Positions 1 through 11,791 of a stretch of DNA of 64,000 nt are shown one piece after another. Under the pieces are notes generated by a model that saw only the letters and a program-made list of their open reading frames with translations, did no database searches and had not been told where the DNA came from. Made by a program: the position numbers and the translations under genes. Position 1 is the first letter of the stretch; every line of letters starts with the position of its first letter. The stretch spans positions 1,084,604-1,148,603 of the forward strand of contig MNCI01034009.1 of NCBI GenBank assembly GCA_015680685.1. The letters are read 5' to 3'. The stretch is from Gnetum montanum (Eukaryota; Streptophyta; Gnetopsida; Gnetales; Gnetaceae).

Positions 1-257
1 CCCGAGCCTATGAAGAGGAACACCAACTATTTGTGGCATGGCATGTTAAGGCCAATTGAGTGTTCCTGCAGCTACCGTGTCCATGGGAAGTGCCAAATCC
101 ATCAAACATTGGAACATCAACATAGATGGCTTATTATCCTCAGATAGAAGAGAAGAAACATCAGGAACTTCTTCAATGGTATCAATCTTAGAAGCCTAAA
201 GTACAGGACAAAGGAAAGGCACCCATGGAGGAGCCATCACCACCAGGAACCACATGA
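1..257 (+). pseudogene. ORF3 C-terminal remnant of element A
   Basis: This aligns with the end of ORF3 in element F (near 58990-59268) and in element E: the stretch encoding 'tttgtggcatggcatgtt' is followed by a proline-rich end whose last codons (Pro-rich, then Thr, TGA at 255-257) match the end of E's ORF3. Only the final ~85 codons are present and stops interrupt them. Function is unknown (see ORF3 of element F). Confidence 0.6.
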
Positions 258-426
258 GTTCCAATAAATTTTGTAATCCTATGTCTGTGTCCCAATTTTG
301 TTGTGTTCAACTCTCCTCTATAGCATGAATAAATTTCTAGTTAGTCAATAATCCCATACCTATCCATTGTGTAATCATTGAACTTGTTCCTCACTTTCTT
401 TGACTCGAGGACGAGTTGTTATTCAG

Positions 427-437
427 TTATGGGGGTA
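427..437 (+). other. 3' polypurine tract of element A
   Basis: TTATGGGGGTA lies directly before the LTR start TGATGA. The same G-run sits at the equivalent place in D, F, E and I. It would prime plus-strand synthesis. The preceding 'cgaggacgag' block (about 403-414) is also conserved before the LTR in all these elements. Confidence 0.75.
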
Positions 438-1468
438 TGATGAATCATGGTTTGCCAGGTGCTGATATTGGACCCCTGTTATTAGACCCCTGATATCGGG
501 TATAAGATATTAGGTCTGATGAGTCCCAATATTGGAGCCTCAATATCGAACACTTGATATCAGACCCTCGATATCAAGTATGCGATATCGTGGCCTAACA
601 AGCAATATTAGGTATGCGATATTATGGCCTAACAAGTGATATCAGATACATGATATTGTGGTTCTTGTGTGAGCCTATAAATACACAATGGGATGCATGG
701 GAAAGGCATAGGAAGTTAGTGTTAGAGTAGGATTTGTTTGTCAGTTAGTTTTCAATTAGTAGATAGAAGTTAGTTCATTTTTAGTTTTTCTCAACCCTTT
801 CCCCTAGTGCATGCCTGCAATGTGATGATTGTAATTGTACAAAACCTTTATTCGAGTGTGACGTACTTGGACACGCACATGACTAGAAATAAAGATCAAG
901 ATTACTTCATCATTGCATCATTCACTTACTTTAATTATTTAATTACTATTTTTATTTATTACTTTTGTAGTTAATATGTCTTCACCCTAAACTCCTTAAA
1001 CATGGAATGAGTACGACTTAATCACAAGCATTCAAGTGTGACTACTTGGTATCCCAGTATCATACCTAGGCCATGTGCTTGGTAATCCTAGTGGTAGTCA
1101 TGCACGAGGGCCAAGATGTGTATGGATGATTAAGTAATGTATTCTCATCACACTTAGGGTAGCTTAGATTCTTGTTCTCCCCCTATGTCCTATTAGCTAA
1201 CTCTCTCTCCCTTTTCCTCCTAGCTTAATCAAAGTTATTTTCTATTACCTCTAGGAGTAGCACTAGTCTAGGAACACATCATACACCTCACTCAAGACTA
1301 AACCATACATGATAAAGCAAATACTAGTCTAGGTGGGAAGACAACGAACTGTGATCAACAAGTAACTATCTAGATACCACAACTAGCCCGTCTACGGAGT
1401 TCGACCAGATCGTGCGTGAAATACTCGTATTCATATGGTTGAGTGTAGGGGTGCATTGCCACTCATCA
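438..1468 (+). repeat. 3' LTR of element A
   Basis: The LTR is 1031 bp, begins TGATGA and ends TCATCA. U3 (about 460-660) is an array of degenerate GATATC palindromes. A TATA-like CTATAAATAC follows at about 674, and the end contains the conserved GTAGGGGT...CTCATCA block found in every sister LTR. No PBS follows; pol of another element does, so this is a 3' LTR at an insertion edge. Confidence 0.88.
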
Positions 1469-2610
1469 CTGATGCTAATCAACTATGCATTTTATAAAAT
1501 TCTCATGAGGGTTCTTGTGGGGGCCACTATGCTGGGAGATGGACAATCATTAAGATCCTCTTGGAAGGGTATTATTGGCCAACACTCTTCAAGGATGCTT
1601 ACCAATTTGTCCACTCCTATGAACACTACCAATGTGATGGTGGAATGATCACTCATATGGAGGAACCTCAGTAGTTGATCCAACCAATAGATCCCTTCAA
1701 CATCTAGGGCATTAACTTCATGGATTCCATCACACCCATGTTGAATGGACAGACGTACATCATAGTCATTATTGACTAGTGTATGAAATGGGAAAAAACT
1801 GTAGTTTTCATCGATTGCACATCTTCTATAGTTGCTTAATTTGTACAAAAAAATGTTGTAAATAGGTTTTGGATGCCATGTACACTCATTTCTAATAATG
1901 ATACTCATTTTATAGGCACCACCTTTCGAAAAATCATGTAACACTTAGGGGTTGAACATAAATTAACAACACCCTACCACCCCTAAGCCAATGGTCAAGT
2001 AGAGGTTATGAATAGAAAAATCACAAAGATACTAATAAGAACTATTAGTAAATATAGGAAGGATTAGAGTATGAAACTCAATGATGCCCTTTAGGCCTAC
2101 CTCTTCACATGGAAACTTCTTATTAGCTACTCTTCCTATGAGATTGTGTATATAAAATTACCAACTCTTCCAATTCAAACTAAGCTCCATACACTATAAC
2201 TAGCTTATGACCTTGACCTTGACCTAAGTATAGCACAAAAAGAAAGATTGGTGAACCTCAATTTGCTAGATAAGAATCGATTAGTAACCCTATTATCCAA
2301 TGAAGTGCACAAGACATTCAACAAGCAAAGACATGATCTTAGAACAAGAAAAGTAAAATTTCAATTGGGAAATAACATCCTTTATTGGAATCCCACTCAT
2401 GTACCACAAAGAACCAAGTTCCAAATGTTGTTGGAGGGGCCTTATGTTATTTATTCAACCTTTCCTTCACAGATCATGTTAATATACAAATTTAAAAGCC
2501 CAAATAAGAAACTGCTAGTCAAGATGCAACAAGTCAAACCTTTCCATAAACCCAAAAGAGCTAGTAACCAGAAAACCTCAAAAAATGGACAAGCATGCTC
2601 AATTTTTTAG
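1469..2610 (+). pseudogene. Integrase of element B (decayed)
   Basis: The region runs from the end of the H2C2 zinc-binding part (GGHY-like at about 1518) through the catalytic core to a C-terminal GPY/F-like module (LLEGPYVIY near 2430). The core motifs are damaged: the first Asp reads Asn (GINFM) and the second Asp reads Asn at 1894-1896 (S-N-N in place of S-D-N), while the Glu block GQVEV remains. Stops and frame changes are frequent upstream; the last 121 codons (2248-2610) are open. It aligns along its whole length with the integrases of D (39850-41053) and F (53202-54308). Inactive. Confidence 0.85.
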
Positions 2611-3548
2611 ATCTTCTCCTTCAAACTTAGTCATGGGGGAGATGACCATCAATGCTAATCCATTAAAATAACTTTTCACTTTTTACACTTTTTGTTTTAC
2701 AACTTTTTTTTTTACACTATCTTTAGTTCATTTTTCTATTTTTTAAACATTTTATAATTTTTTCTATATTTTACTTTATTTTATTTTGGTTTTTCTAATG
2801 TTTTTCTTATGTTTGTTTGTTTTTCTTTATTGCTGCTAGGACTAAGTGCAACTATAGCTATTAATTGATGGTGGTTTGTACTATAATGTTATTTGATTGT
2901 TAATGTTTGGATTCTATCTTTGAATTTTGTTATTGATAACTAAGATATGATTTCTTTTTCATGATAATAGGCAATAAGTCCACATCATCCACTCATCCAA
3001 AAAACTCTATGATGTTCCTTGTTTTGGAAATATGAGGTCCCTTCCTTAATGAAACTTATAACGAACTTGTGACCTTGGTAGTATCCAAACTTGGGAAGGA
3101 TTAAATGGATTGACAAGGGTGTGACTTCAAGTTCACTTGATGCTCTTTGTACTTGCCTATATTTTTGGATGCATGAGTGTTTTCATGGATTTCTCACCAT
3201 TTCGTTGTTGACCAATAATAGGAAGTTAAAAGCCTTTCATGGTGTGGTTCCCATAAAAAATAAAGAAAAATATAAAACACAAAAAAATAATGGGAATTCA
3301 AAGCACACACATTAGATAAAATAATAGGCTACAAGCATTGGTTATGGAGCTACTAAGACATGTTACCCATGCCTAAAGCTCCCTCTAACTAAGGCCCATC
3401 TCATTTCTTGCTTCTATTTTCTTCTCTTTTAGGAATGGTGATTGATCTATGGAAATGATTTTATGTCTTAAGGAGATGGGCTAGTCTTGAAGTGTTAATG
3501 TGAAGTCACTAAAAGTGGTTGGTTTTGATTTGGACTATGGATGGTTGT
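2611..3548 (+). other. Pol-ORF3 spacer of element B, first copy
   Basis: Non-coding, T-rich. It opens with a second polypurine tract (TCATGGGGGAGATG, about 2631-2644) and continues into a stretch also present in D (41054-42680), F (54309-56412) and again at 5116-5817. It is cut by the LTR of fragment C after 'ggatggttgt'. The small ORFs here are not conserved between copies. Confidence 0.7.
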
Positions 3549-4369
3549 TGATGAACCATAATATTGCGTATACGATATCGTGTCCATGATATCAAATCGA
3601 CCATGCGATATCAGATACCCAATATCGCAGCTCATCTCCTTGCCTATAAATAAGAGGTGGAACCCTTGGTTTCCATAGTTATAAGTTAGTCCCTTAGCTA
3701 AACTCTTGTCATTTTTTCCCTCCAAAGTTAGAATTATTTCTATGTGCTCGCAGTAGGAGTCATAGAGTGAACGGATCTTTATTCGAGCATTGTGTACTTG
3801 AGCACACTTTGTGTACAACAATAAAGATGAACTTTATGATAAACCTTGCAGCAGATAGGATAGATTAATTAGTGTTAATTATTATTTAATGATTTCCTAG
3901 TTAATTAATGATTTCTCTCACCTTACAACTCTCTTAGTTAAATACAATCAATACAACCACTTCGAGCATATGTGTAGAGCTTGGTAACCCAGTAATGATT
4001 AGCATTTGGTAATCCTAGCAGCATTGCACCAATTTAGGATGTGTACGGCAAGTGGGAATGGATACTAGTGTTAGGAGTAATTAGAACTTAGTTAATGAAT
4101 AGTTAAATTAGATAAGTTACTTAGTTATCTGTCTTCCCCTCCTTACTAGCATAGGATATAAAACACATAAATGCCATAAAAATCATATGCCTCAAGCTTA
4201 CTTAATCATACAACTGTGACATACAAGTAAGTTTGGAAAGACAATGATTAATCAACCTGTTATTGTTTCATAGAGGTGCATAGGCACTTAGTCCTTGGAA
4301 TTTGACTGGATCATGCATGAAATGCTTGTATTCGTATGGTTAAGCGTAGGGGTACCTCGCCACTCATCA
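3549..4369 (+). repeat. 5' LTR of fragment C
   Basis: The LTR is 821 bp, TGATGA...TCATCA. U3 has GATATC-type palindromes (3570-3632), followed by a TATA-like CCTATAAATAAG at about 3642. U5 ends in the conserved GTAGGGGTACCTCGCCACTC block and runs straight into a primer-binding site. Confidence 0.88.
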
Positions 4370-4390
4370 TTGGTGCTGTTATCGGGGACT
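4370..4390 (+). other. Primer-binding site of fragment C (tRNA-Asp-like)
   Basis: TTGGTGCTGTTATCGGGGAC follows the LTR directly. It differs by a few transitions from TGGCGCCGTTGCCGGGGA, the complement of the plant tRNA-Asp 3' end used by Athila elements. Confidence 0.75.
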
Positions 4391-4501
4391 TAGTTGTTTG
4401 TGCACTACGTAGAACTTAGGAAATCATTTATATCATTGGAACAAACCCTTAAGGTTGATTAAGAAAAAGATAATAGTACATTGCACACTGAATAAGACAA
4501 A

Positions 4502-5115
4502 ATGTCTTCTTCTTCGAACAAAAGAACTTTACCATCTAGGACTAACATAAGAAGCAATTAGTGGCAAGATACACATGATGTTGATTCACCAATTCCTCAA
4601 TAGTTTCATGTGGTATATGTTCATCCCAATGAATATGTACCTGAATTCACCTTTATTCTCCACCAAGATGAACAACTACATTGGCATGACTTACAATCCC
4701 AAGTATGCTTCTTTGTGCTCTCACGCAAATAGGCATGCAACACTTACATGCTGAGTACATTGCGCAAGACTATGATTTGAAAGACTATCATCCTACCGAA
4801 GTGCAATGTCAAAGGGATTCTCAATAGGAGAGACACCATAAATCCTTGAAGGAAAAATGGTCTAAGGATGCCCTCTACGTTTTAAGCGAAATTGAGGATG
4901 ATGAACCTACCTCAGGTAGTCACCCACATAACGATGTTCCTTCCCTTGACTTTGGCCAAGGGGTTATGTATCAGAACCTTCATTCCACCATTCACAACCC
5001 ATGTGCTGATACTAATAGACACAAAGTATCTGAAAAAGGAACAAAGACCCATGACAAAGGTGGGCATTCTGATCAGAATCACGATCAAGGTAAAGACCAC
5101 CAAAGAGAATGCAGT
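4502..5115 (+). pseudogene. gag N-terminal fragment of element C
   Basis: The start is the ATG of 'aaaatgtcttcttcttcg', matching the MSSS/MSSH gag starts in D and F. The recognisable signature is VVYVHPNEYVP followed by FILHQDEQLHWHD, as in D (32892) and F (48304). At least four stops interrupt it, and it ends in the acidic/His-rich linker before the retrotransposon gag core. The zinc knuckle and pol are absent. Confidence 0.75.
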
Positions 5116-6872
5116 TGTCAATTGATGGTGGTTTCTACCATAATGTTATTTGATTACTAATGTATGGATTCCATTTTTGAATTTTGGTATTAATAACTAA
5201 GACATGGTTTTTTTTTCATGATTATAGGCAATAAGTCCACATCATTCACCCATCCATAAAACTCCATGGTGTTCCTTTGTTTTTGAAATATGTGATCCCT
5301 TCTTAAATGAAACTTTTAAAAGTAATTGTGACCTTAGTAGTTTCCAAACTTGGGAAGGATTAAATGGATAGACAAGTGTGTGACTTGAAGGGGATTTGAC
5401 ACTCTTTGTACTTGCTTATCCTCTTGGGTGCATGATTGTTTTCATGGATTTCTAACCATTCCAATGTCGACCAATAATAGGAAGCTAACTCTTTGCATGG
5501 TGTGGTTCCCATCCAAAAATTCAAAAAAATAAAAATAAAAACAAAATAATGGGACTTCAAAGCACACCCCTTAGATGAAATAATGGGCTACAAGCACTAG
5601 TTATGGAACTAGAAAGACATGTTACCCATGCTTAAAGGTCCCCTCTAACAAAGGCCCATATCACTTCATGTTTCTCTTTTCTTCCTTTTTAGGAATGGTG
5701 ATTGATCTGTGGGAATGTTTTTGTACCTTAAGAGGGTGGACTGGTCTTCGAGTATCAATGCAAAGTCACTAAAAGTGGTTAGTTTTAATTTGGAGTAAGG
5801 ATGGATGTTATCAAGTCATATTAATTACAAAATCCACAAAGAACTTCGTGTGACCATGATACATGACTCCATTCCACTCTCCACCTTATTCATCTATGCT
5901 TGCCATATCTCACCTCACTGCCTCTTTTCATGTTTTGTTCCAAGTCTTAATTTGATGTGTCAAAATTCTTAAATAGTTTATTTAATAATTTGATCCTTAA
6001 CTAACCAAAACCATTAATCACCCATGGGGCCCATGGACTCCTTGGTTTGAGGGCATGTAAGGGCATTAAGGACATGAACCTACTATGGGGAGGAACTAGT
6101 TGCATACCCCTTGGTTTGACTAGTTAAGTTCCTCATCCCTTAGACATTTTTTGCATTCAAATCTTTTGTGCTCCTCATCAATTATATCTAGTTGTGTGCT
6201 CCTTCATGGCATTTCTCCATCATTATCCTAATAAAATATCCTTTTTAAAAAAATATGTAGCCCTCTTCATGCATTTCATTGTGTTCTAGGTTTCTTAGGC
6301 TTCATTTGGACTCCAATTTCATGCTAAAACTCTTTATTTTTTCCCTTATTTTCAAAGAGAAAAATTCTATCTTTTCACTACATTGACAAGATCCCATCGA
6401 CACAAGACAAAAATTCTATAAATAGTTCCCAATACTTGGCAAATTTTTATCATTTGCTCTCAAATGGGGAAAGATTTTTTGTAATTATTAGAGCCCATAA
6501 CCTTTCAAAGCCCATATCTTTCAAACTACTTGTCTGATTAGCCTCATTTTTCATTCCTGCAGCTACCAAAGGTGAGCTCTAAGTTGTGGGAGCCACAAAC
6601 CTTAGGTTTTTAATGAATTTTTTTTTTTGAATTTTTTCTAACTCCCATAAGTTTTAACTAATAAAATAATATTAAAATCAAATGTGCCATTAAAATGAAC
6701 TCTGGTAGATATTAAAATGAAATAATAATAAAATAATATTAGAATAATCAAACTTGCCATGATCACAACTTAGCCAAGTGTAACTAATCCAACTAATCCA
6801 AGGAGATAAGGTACTCAAAGTGTTATAAAGTTACATACCAAACATTAATCCTTGATCATGTTGTGATTATAA
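5116..6872 (+). other. Pol-ORF3 spacer, second copy, leading to ORF3 of element B
   Basis: Positions 5116-5817 repeat 2858-3548; the rest continues past the point where C cut the first copy and aligns with D's spacer (41990-42680). It contains A-rich and T-rich runs and no conserved ORF. It ends at 'tgattataa' immediately before the ORF3 ATG at 6873, where other copies have the acceptor-like TGATTGCAG. Confidence 0.65.
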
Positions 6873-9687
6873 ATGGCACCAAGACCTAAGCATCTACAAG
6901 AAGGAGGACTATTCTAACTGAGGGACAAGTGACCCAAAACTAGAATGGGCCAACGAGAACAACCCTAGGAGTAGGTAGCTACAACCCATGCAACAGGACC
7001 TCTTCGGGAGGAGCCCAAAGTGGAATTTTTCCAATAGATTCCCTAAGCTTAAACAAAGAAATCCCACCAAGATGAGGCACCAAGACCAAGGCTAAGCATT
7101 GAGGTGACATTGATGCTTACCTTAGGCAAATTTAGTTTAGGAATATCTAACGTTCAATTCTCCAAGAATTTGACTTTGGCATCTTCTTAGACTTTTTCCT
7201 AGAATATGTCAAAATCCAACTAGAAAGCTCTCCCATGTGGCCCATCATCACTTCAACGTGGAGTGGTATATGGGAGAGACATATCTCTTCTAAAATAATA
7301 GGTAGGCTAATGCCATTGTGAAGATCAAGGACATCAATGTATCCTACTCAATGGAGGCCATCTCTCAAGCTCTTAATTTTCCTAAAACTTGGAACAATTT
7401 GGCAAAGATCTCTATACAAGAAAACCTAGAGGTCAAAAAGGAGTGGGTCTAGTGGTGCTATATAGTGGATTGCAAGAAGTATGATGCACTCACGATGGTA
7501 GAATGTGCCTATTTCAAGATAGCAACTTACCACCTCAATCCAATGATGATGGCAAGCAAGGTGATAGCCTTTTCTGCCTATGCATGTGCTACTCTAAGTA
7601 GGAAATTTCCAATGAATCTCCCACAACTAATCTATCTTGAATTAGAGAAGTGGTTCAAGGAAAATGAGCATGGGAGGAAGGCACTCCCCTTTCCATGCCT
7701 TATTAGAAAATTGTGCAAAATTGGAGAAATAGCTTGATATTTCAATGATACACTCAAACATGCTCCTACTTCCTTTTGGGTAGAAATGATGAAGGATAAG
7801 GTTCCTACCATGACCAAAAAAGAGGAGCAGCCACCACCACCACCCACTCATGGAACAAAATTGGAGGCTCATCATGCTATGTAACTCTTGTAGTAGTAGC
7901 AAGCAATTTTGAGTGGTGATCCATCTATGTACTGACCAACCCTCAATCACTTAAATGAGGTAACTCGTACTATAAGTTGGTTGAAGAACACCACGTCAAC
8001 TTTTTTCCCAAAGAATGCAAGCACCCACACACTCGAATCCTAGTGCTTGGGAGGTAATAGTGTCCATTCCAAGATAGTACTAATTTTCAAAGATCTCTGG
8101 AAATGTTGCTACCTTCTTAATGCACATAAAGAAGGAAGATGAAGAAACTATTATAGTGATGCAACACCAAGGGTAGGAAATAGTGGTCAAGGTGGTGGCT
8201 AATAGAGTGAGCAAAGCCCTTAATGTTCATGCAACGTCTATGTTAGATAGTGCTACACTTAGAGATGTGCAGACATCCATAGGAATGACTAATGGAAGAT
8301 TCAGCACAACCAAGCAAGAGGAGTTGTAGGAATGACTCATGGGAAATTGGCAACCAATTCCAAAGATCTTTGATCTTTTGGATGACATCACCACTACCCA
8401 ATAAATGTTATTGGAGGCAAAGAGCTACTACATAATTATAGAGGCTCAACTTGAAACAACCAGAGTTGAGAATTAGTGCTTGGCTATGAAAGTTTCATAA
8501 CTTAGAGACCACCTCACTGATCCCACAGTATTTAGCCAAGCTATAACCAAGGATGAAGCTTTTCAACAGCTTCAAGACAAACTTCAAGAGACTGAGTATG
8601 CTAAGGAGATGACAATATTTAACTAGTCCTTAGTAGATGCCACTATCTACAACATCCAAAAGGACTTGTCAAAGGTTCACTAGGAGGATGTCATTCTGAC
8701 CAAGGACAATCATCACCTACACAATGTTAAGCTCTATAAAGAGAAAATGGTTGAATACATGAGACAACAATAAGAGTATCTTTCAAAGATGATCATGAAT
8801 CTAAGGAGGTTGACAACTGAAAACTATAATCTCTCGATGGAGGAGGTCTATGCCATTCGCTAGAAATCTACAATTGAGATCAACGCTTAGAAGAACGAGG
8901 CCAAAATTCAAAGGGGTCAAGAACCACTACAAGGACCAAGTTGTCTTGTAAAAAGAAATAAATGAAAAGGATATTAAACTGATGAAGGCAAAGGTGACTG
9001 AAGCCCTCTAGCAACTCCAACAAGGAGGTGATATATGGCAACCTATCTTTAATGGGTTGAATGTGTACAACAAGGCAGAAATCTATCTCAATGAGTTGTA
9101 GATCAAGGAGATGATAGAATACATGGATCTCATCAACCTTCAATACACAAACTTGGCAATGCTGACTACTAGAAGGCCATGGTCAAATTTGGAAAGTAGG
9201 CGGCTAGCTCACATGTATTGTATGAGGCCAAGTTCAAGCATCATAAGGAGACCAAGTAGAAACTTGAAATGGCAAATGCTAAACTCGATGTTCCTAGGAA
9301 ACACTTCATTGATAAGAGATCAATAGCTGAGAACCTGGCCCAAAGGATGAATGACTACCAAGAACTACAAAGTGCAGTAAAGGCATTCGATGTGAAATGC
9401 AAACAATTCATAGCATAGTTCATTAATGTGAAGAATTTTTTCCCTACAATGCCCTCTTCATGGGATATTCTCATACTGGCCACATTGATGATGCTACGTG
9501 AACTATGTATGATCCCTGGAGTAAGTAGGAGAAGATGAAAGCATTCTAGATGCTTTCCATCTTCCACCAAAGTCGCAGCTATAATTGGACAGCTACAACC
9601 ATAGCCTAACCACAACAACTGTGCACACTAGAAGTAGGATAAGGTCCTTTAGCACCTTAGGCACCTCCATCACCTAGGATAATTTGA
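6873..9687 (+). pseudogene. ORF3 of element B (decayed)
   Basis: The start ATGGCACCAAGACC matches ORF3 starts in F (56413) and E. The conserved block is visible at 7230-7300 (SPMWPIIT, WYMGETYLF) and 7465-7737 (YFKIATYHLNPM, then ATLSRKFPMNLPQL, then RKALPFPCLIRKLCK). A coiled-coil-rich second half follows (8100-9300), with 'YMDLINLQYTNLAM' near 9120. Stops and frameshifts are numerous. No signal peptide or membrane span is seen. Function is unknown; see ORF3 of element F for the best-preserved copy. Confidence 0.75.
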
Positions 9688-9937
9688 TTTCTTCCTCATC
9701 TTCAAGACACCAAAGGAGTTGTGCTATTAATTTTTGTCACAGTGTTCAATTTTGTTGTCATGAATACCAAATTTTGTAAAGATTGTAAATTTGTATACCT
9801 AGGAACTTAGTGTTTATTTAAGTTAGTTTGTGTGTCAATTAGTTAGTTAATAATCCCATACTTTCCCAAAATTTTTTAAGAGACTTTTTCCTCCTTTTGT
9901 TCACTCGAGGACAAGTTTTCATTCATTTGTAAAGGTA
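9688..9937 (+). other. 3' UTR and weak polypurine tract of element B
   Basis: It contains the conserved CACTCGAGGACAAG block (about 9902) and a degenerate polypurine tract (GTAAAGGTA) before the LTR. Nothing else is visible. Confidence 0.6.
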
Positions 9938-10768
9938 TGATGAGTTGTCACTGTCTACCTGCATCAACACGATCACATTGACACATGGTTTGCTGTCTTA
10001 ATGCATAAACATCAACATAATGTCTTGTCTTGCCTTGAAATATGTGCTCACCAACCACATTTATGACATTCGTTCATTAGTTGCTAGTCGAACTCTTGCA
10101 TTTTTGTCTTTCAAGAGTTAGAATATTTTCTAAGTGCCTACAATAGGAGTAAGAAGTATACAAATTTTTATTCAAGCATTGATGCAGCTAAGCACCTCAA
10201 TGTGAATGGAAATAAAGATGAGCTTTCTTCATAAACCTTGTAGCACTTGGACTTAGCTTAATGTTTGCTTAATGCATTTATTATTTATTTAATTTACTAA
10301 AATGCATTCGATTAATTAATTAACTTTGAATAATTAACACACATAAGTATGCCCATCTTGAGCATATGATTAATGCTTGGTAATCCTAGTAGCACTTAAT
10401 GCTTGGTAACCCAGTAGCATTATCACGTGTTTAGGATGTGTACAATAGATGGGAATGGATGTTTATGTTAGGATTAGCTAAGCATTAGTTAGTTATTAGA
10501 TAAATTAAATATTTAATTACTTAATTTTCAGCACTTAGGAAAATTAATCAAAAAACTTAAAAGTGATAAAAAATCATATGCCTTAGTTACACCTAACCAT
10601 ACCTTTGCAATTCACAAGTAAAACTGAGAAGAAAACAATCACGTCCATTAGATTCGCTACCTAGACCTAGTGTACTTAGAGGGATAAAGTCTACGAAATC
10701 TAGCCAGATTGCTTAGTGAATGTTAGTGATTCATATGGTTAGGTGTAGGGACTACTCGTTGCTCATCA
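9938..10768 (+). repeat. 3' LTR of element B
   Basis: The LTR is 831 bp, starts TGATGAGTTG and ends CTCATCA. R and U5 match the family: GTTAGAATATTTTCTAAGTG, then the region with 'ggtaatcctagtagcac', then the terminal block. U3 lacks the GATATC array and has no clear TATA box, so it belongs to a different subfamily from A, C and E. Confidence 0.82.
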
Positions 10769-10925
10769 CTTGTAAAGATAAAAATATGAAAAGGCACCCC
10801 AAAACCATTAGGGCTTTTCTTTTTTTTGATTTGGAGTTTCTAGTCTTTGTAGTACTCCTCTATTTTTGTAGTCTAAATTTTTATTTTTAATATATATATA
10901 TTTTGGGGTTTGACACCCACAAGTT
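10769..10925 (+). repeat. Left arm of a long inverted repeat
   Basis: From TTGTAAAGATAAAAAT to GGGGTTTGACACCC this segment is the reverse complement of about 13275-13432, with perhaps 75-80% matching bases by eye, including TTTTTATTTTTAA followed by a TA run. The arms enclose about 2.35 kb. It starts exactly where B's LTR ends, so B probably inserted at or in its edge. It could be the TIR of a non-autonomous DNA transposon; no transposase is seen. Confidence 0.6.
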
Positions 10926-10984
10926 TTATTATGATGGCTATATTAGGAGGTTGTAAGAACTTAAAAAAAATTTAAGAATACTTA

Positions 10985-11081
10985 TCCCCAAGATATATTG
11001 ATTTGTAATCTCAAGTTATGGGTTCAATTTGGTAGGTAATGTTGAGTTATAAAGCTCTAATTTGACTATATGTCTTGGGGG
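10985..11081 (+). mobile_element. SINE-A copy, 5'-truncated
   Basis: It contains the B-box block GTTATGGGTTCAATTTGGTA and the body GTTATAAAGCTCTAATTTGA followed by CTATATGTCTTGGGGGTA, as in the other SINE-A copies. The tail is cut where the LINE 3' tail begins. Confidence 0.5.
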
Positions 11082-11350
11082 TATCATCATCATCATCCTA
11101 GCCTTGTCCCAACAAAATGGGATTAGCTACATAATTTATTTTTTATAATTCACCTCTATGAAGAGGTAGATCTTTTTTTAATTTGTAGTTTCTTTAAATC
11201 ATCTTCAATTTTTTTTTCCCATGCCTTTTTTGGTCTTCCTTTTAGTAGCTTTTCTAGAATAGTGATATAGCAACCTTTGTTTATTGGCTCATTGTTTGAT
11301 CTTCTATCATATGTTCAAATCATCTAAGTCACCATTCATATGGCTTATTA

Positions 11351-11440
11351 ACAATGAGGTGTTAGCCTAGTGGCATAGATCTCAGCCTGGTAACCCTAGG
11401 TCATATGTTCAATTCTGGTAGGTAGTATTGACTTATTTCA
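11351..11440 (+). mobile_element. SINE-A copy (tRNA-derived) inside the LINE
   Basis: ACAATGAGGTGTTAGCCTAG continues with a pol III A box (TAGCCTAGTGG) and, about 30 bp on, a B-box-like GGTCATATGTTCAATTC. It interrupts the LINE 3' UTR between 'atggcttatt' and 'ttttaacatc'. The body after the B box is short. Confidence 0.6.
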
Positions 11441-11791
11441 AGTTTTAACATCCCATTCTTATAGCTTATCTACAATAAGAGCCATAGCAAATATCCCTCT
11501 AATGTTTGTATCTCTTTTCTAGTAACATTCAACATCCATTGAAGCATTCACATTTTTTCCATATTGATTTGTTGGTCATGTCTCTTTTGTACTATCCAAT
11601 ATTCAACATTAGATAAGATAGTAGGTGGTAATTGTTGTCTTGTAAAATGTCTCCTTTAGTTTTATTGGTATTCTTTTATCACATAGAACACCACTAACCT
11701 ATCTCCATTTTGATCATCTTGCCTTAATTTTATTTTTGATATCTTTATCAATTTTACCATATGATTAGATGATTAATCCTAGGTAGCATAA

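Larger units (their letters stand above)
1..1468 (+). mobile_element. Element A, 3' end of an Athila/Tat-like LTR retrotransposon
   Basis: The segment holds, in order, the last part of ORF3, a 3' UTR, a polypurine tract and a complete 3' LTR; the rest lies left of the window. The base after the LTR (1469) begins a sequence that aligns with the integrase region of element D near 39911, so A was inserted in the pol gene of element B. The expected 5-bp target duplication at the right edge is CTGAT (1469-1473); its partner is outside the window. Confidence 0.85.
3549..5115 (+). mobile_element. Fragment C: 5' LTR, PBS and partial gag of another Athila-like element
   Basis: An LTR (3549-4369), a PBS and the first ~600 bp of gag are present; gag then stops abruptly near 5110 in sequence that belongs to the pol-ORF3 spacer. 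Neither pol nor a matching 3' LTR follows. The next LTR on this strand (9938-10768) has a different U3 and is not its partner. Unequal recombination between spacer copies would explain the duplicated spacer on both sides of C. Confidence 0.7.
1469..10768 (+). mobile_element. Element B, Athila/Tat-like element, 5' part missing, interrupted by fragment C
   Basis: B reads integrase (1469-2610), spacer (2611-3548), fragment C (3549-5115), spacer again (5116-6872), ORF3 (6873-9687), 3' UTR and 3' LTR (9938-10768). Everything upstream of the integrase lies left of A's insertion. The spacer segments 2858-3548 and 5116-5817 are copies of one another, so the B/C structure is a recombinant mosaic rather than a clean insertion. 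All coding parts are broken. Confidence 0.75.

Noticed and set aside
9938-10768. This LTR as the partner of the LTR at 3549-4369
   Set aside because: U3 regions differ in sequence and motif content; R-U5 similarity is only family level.
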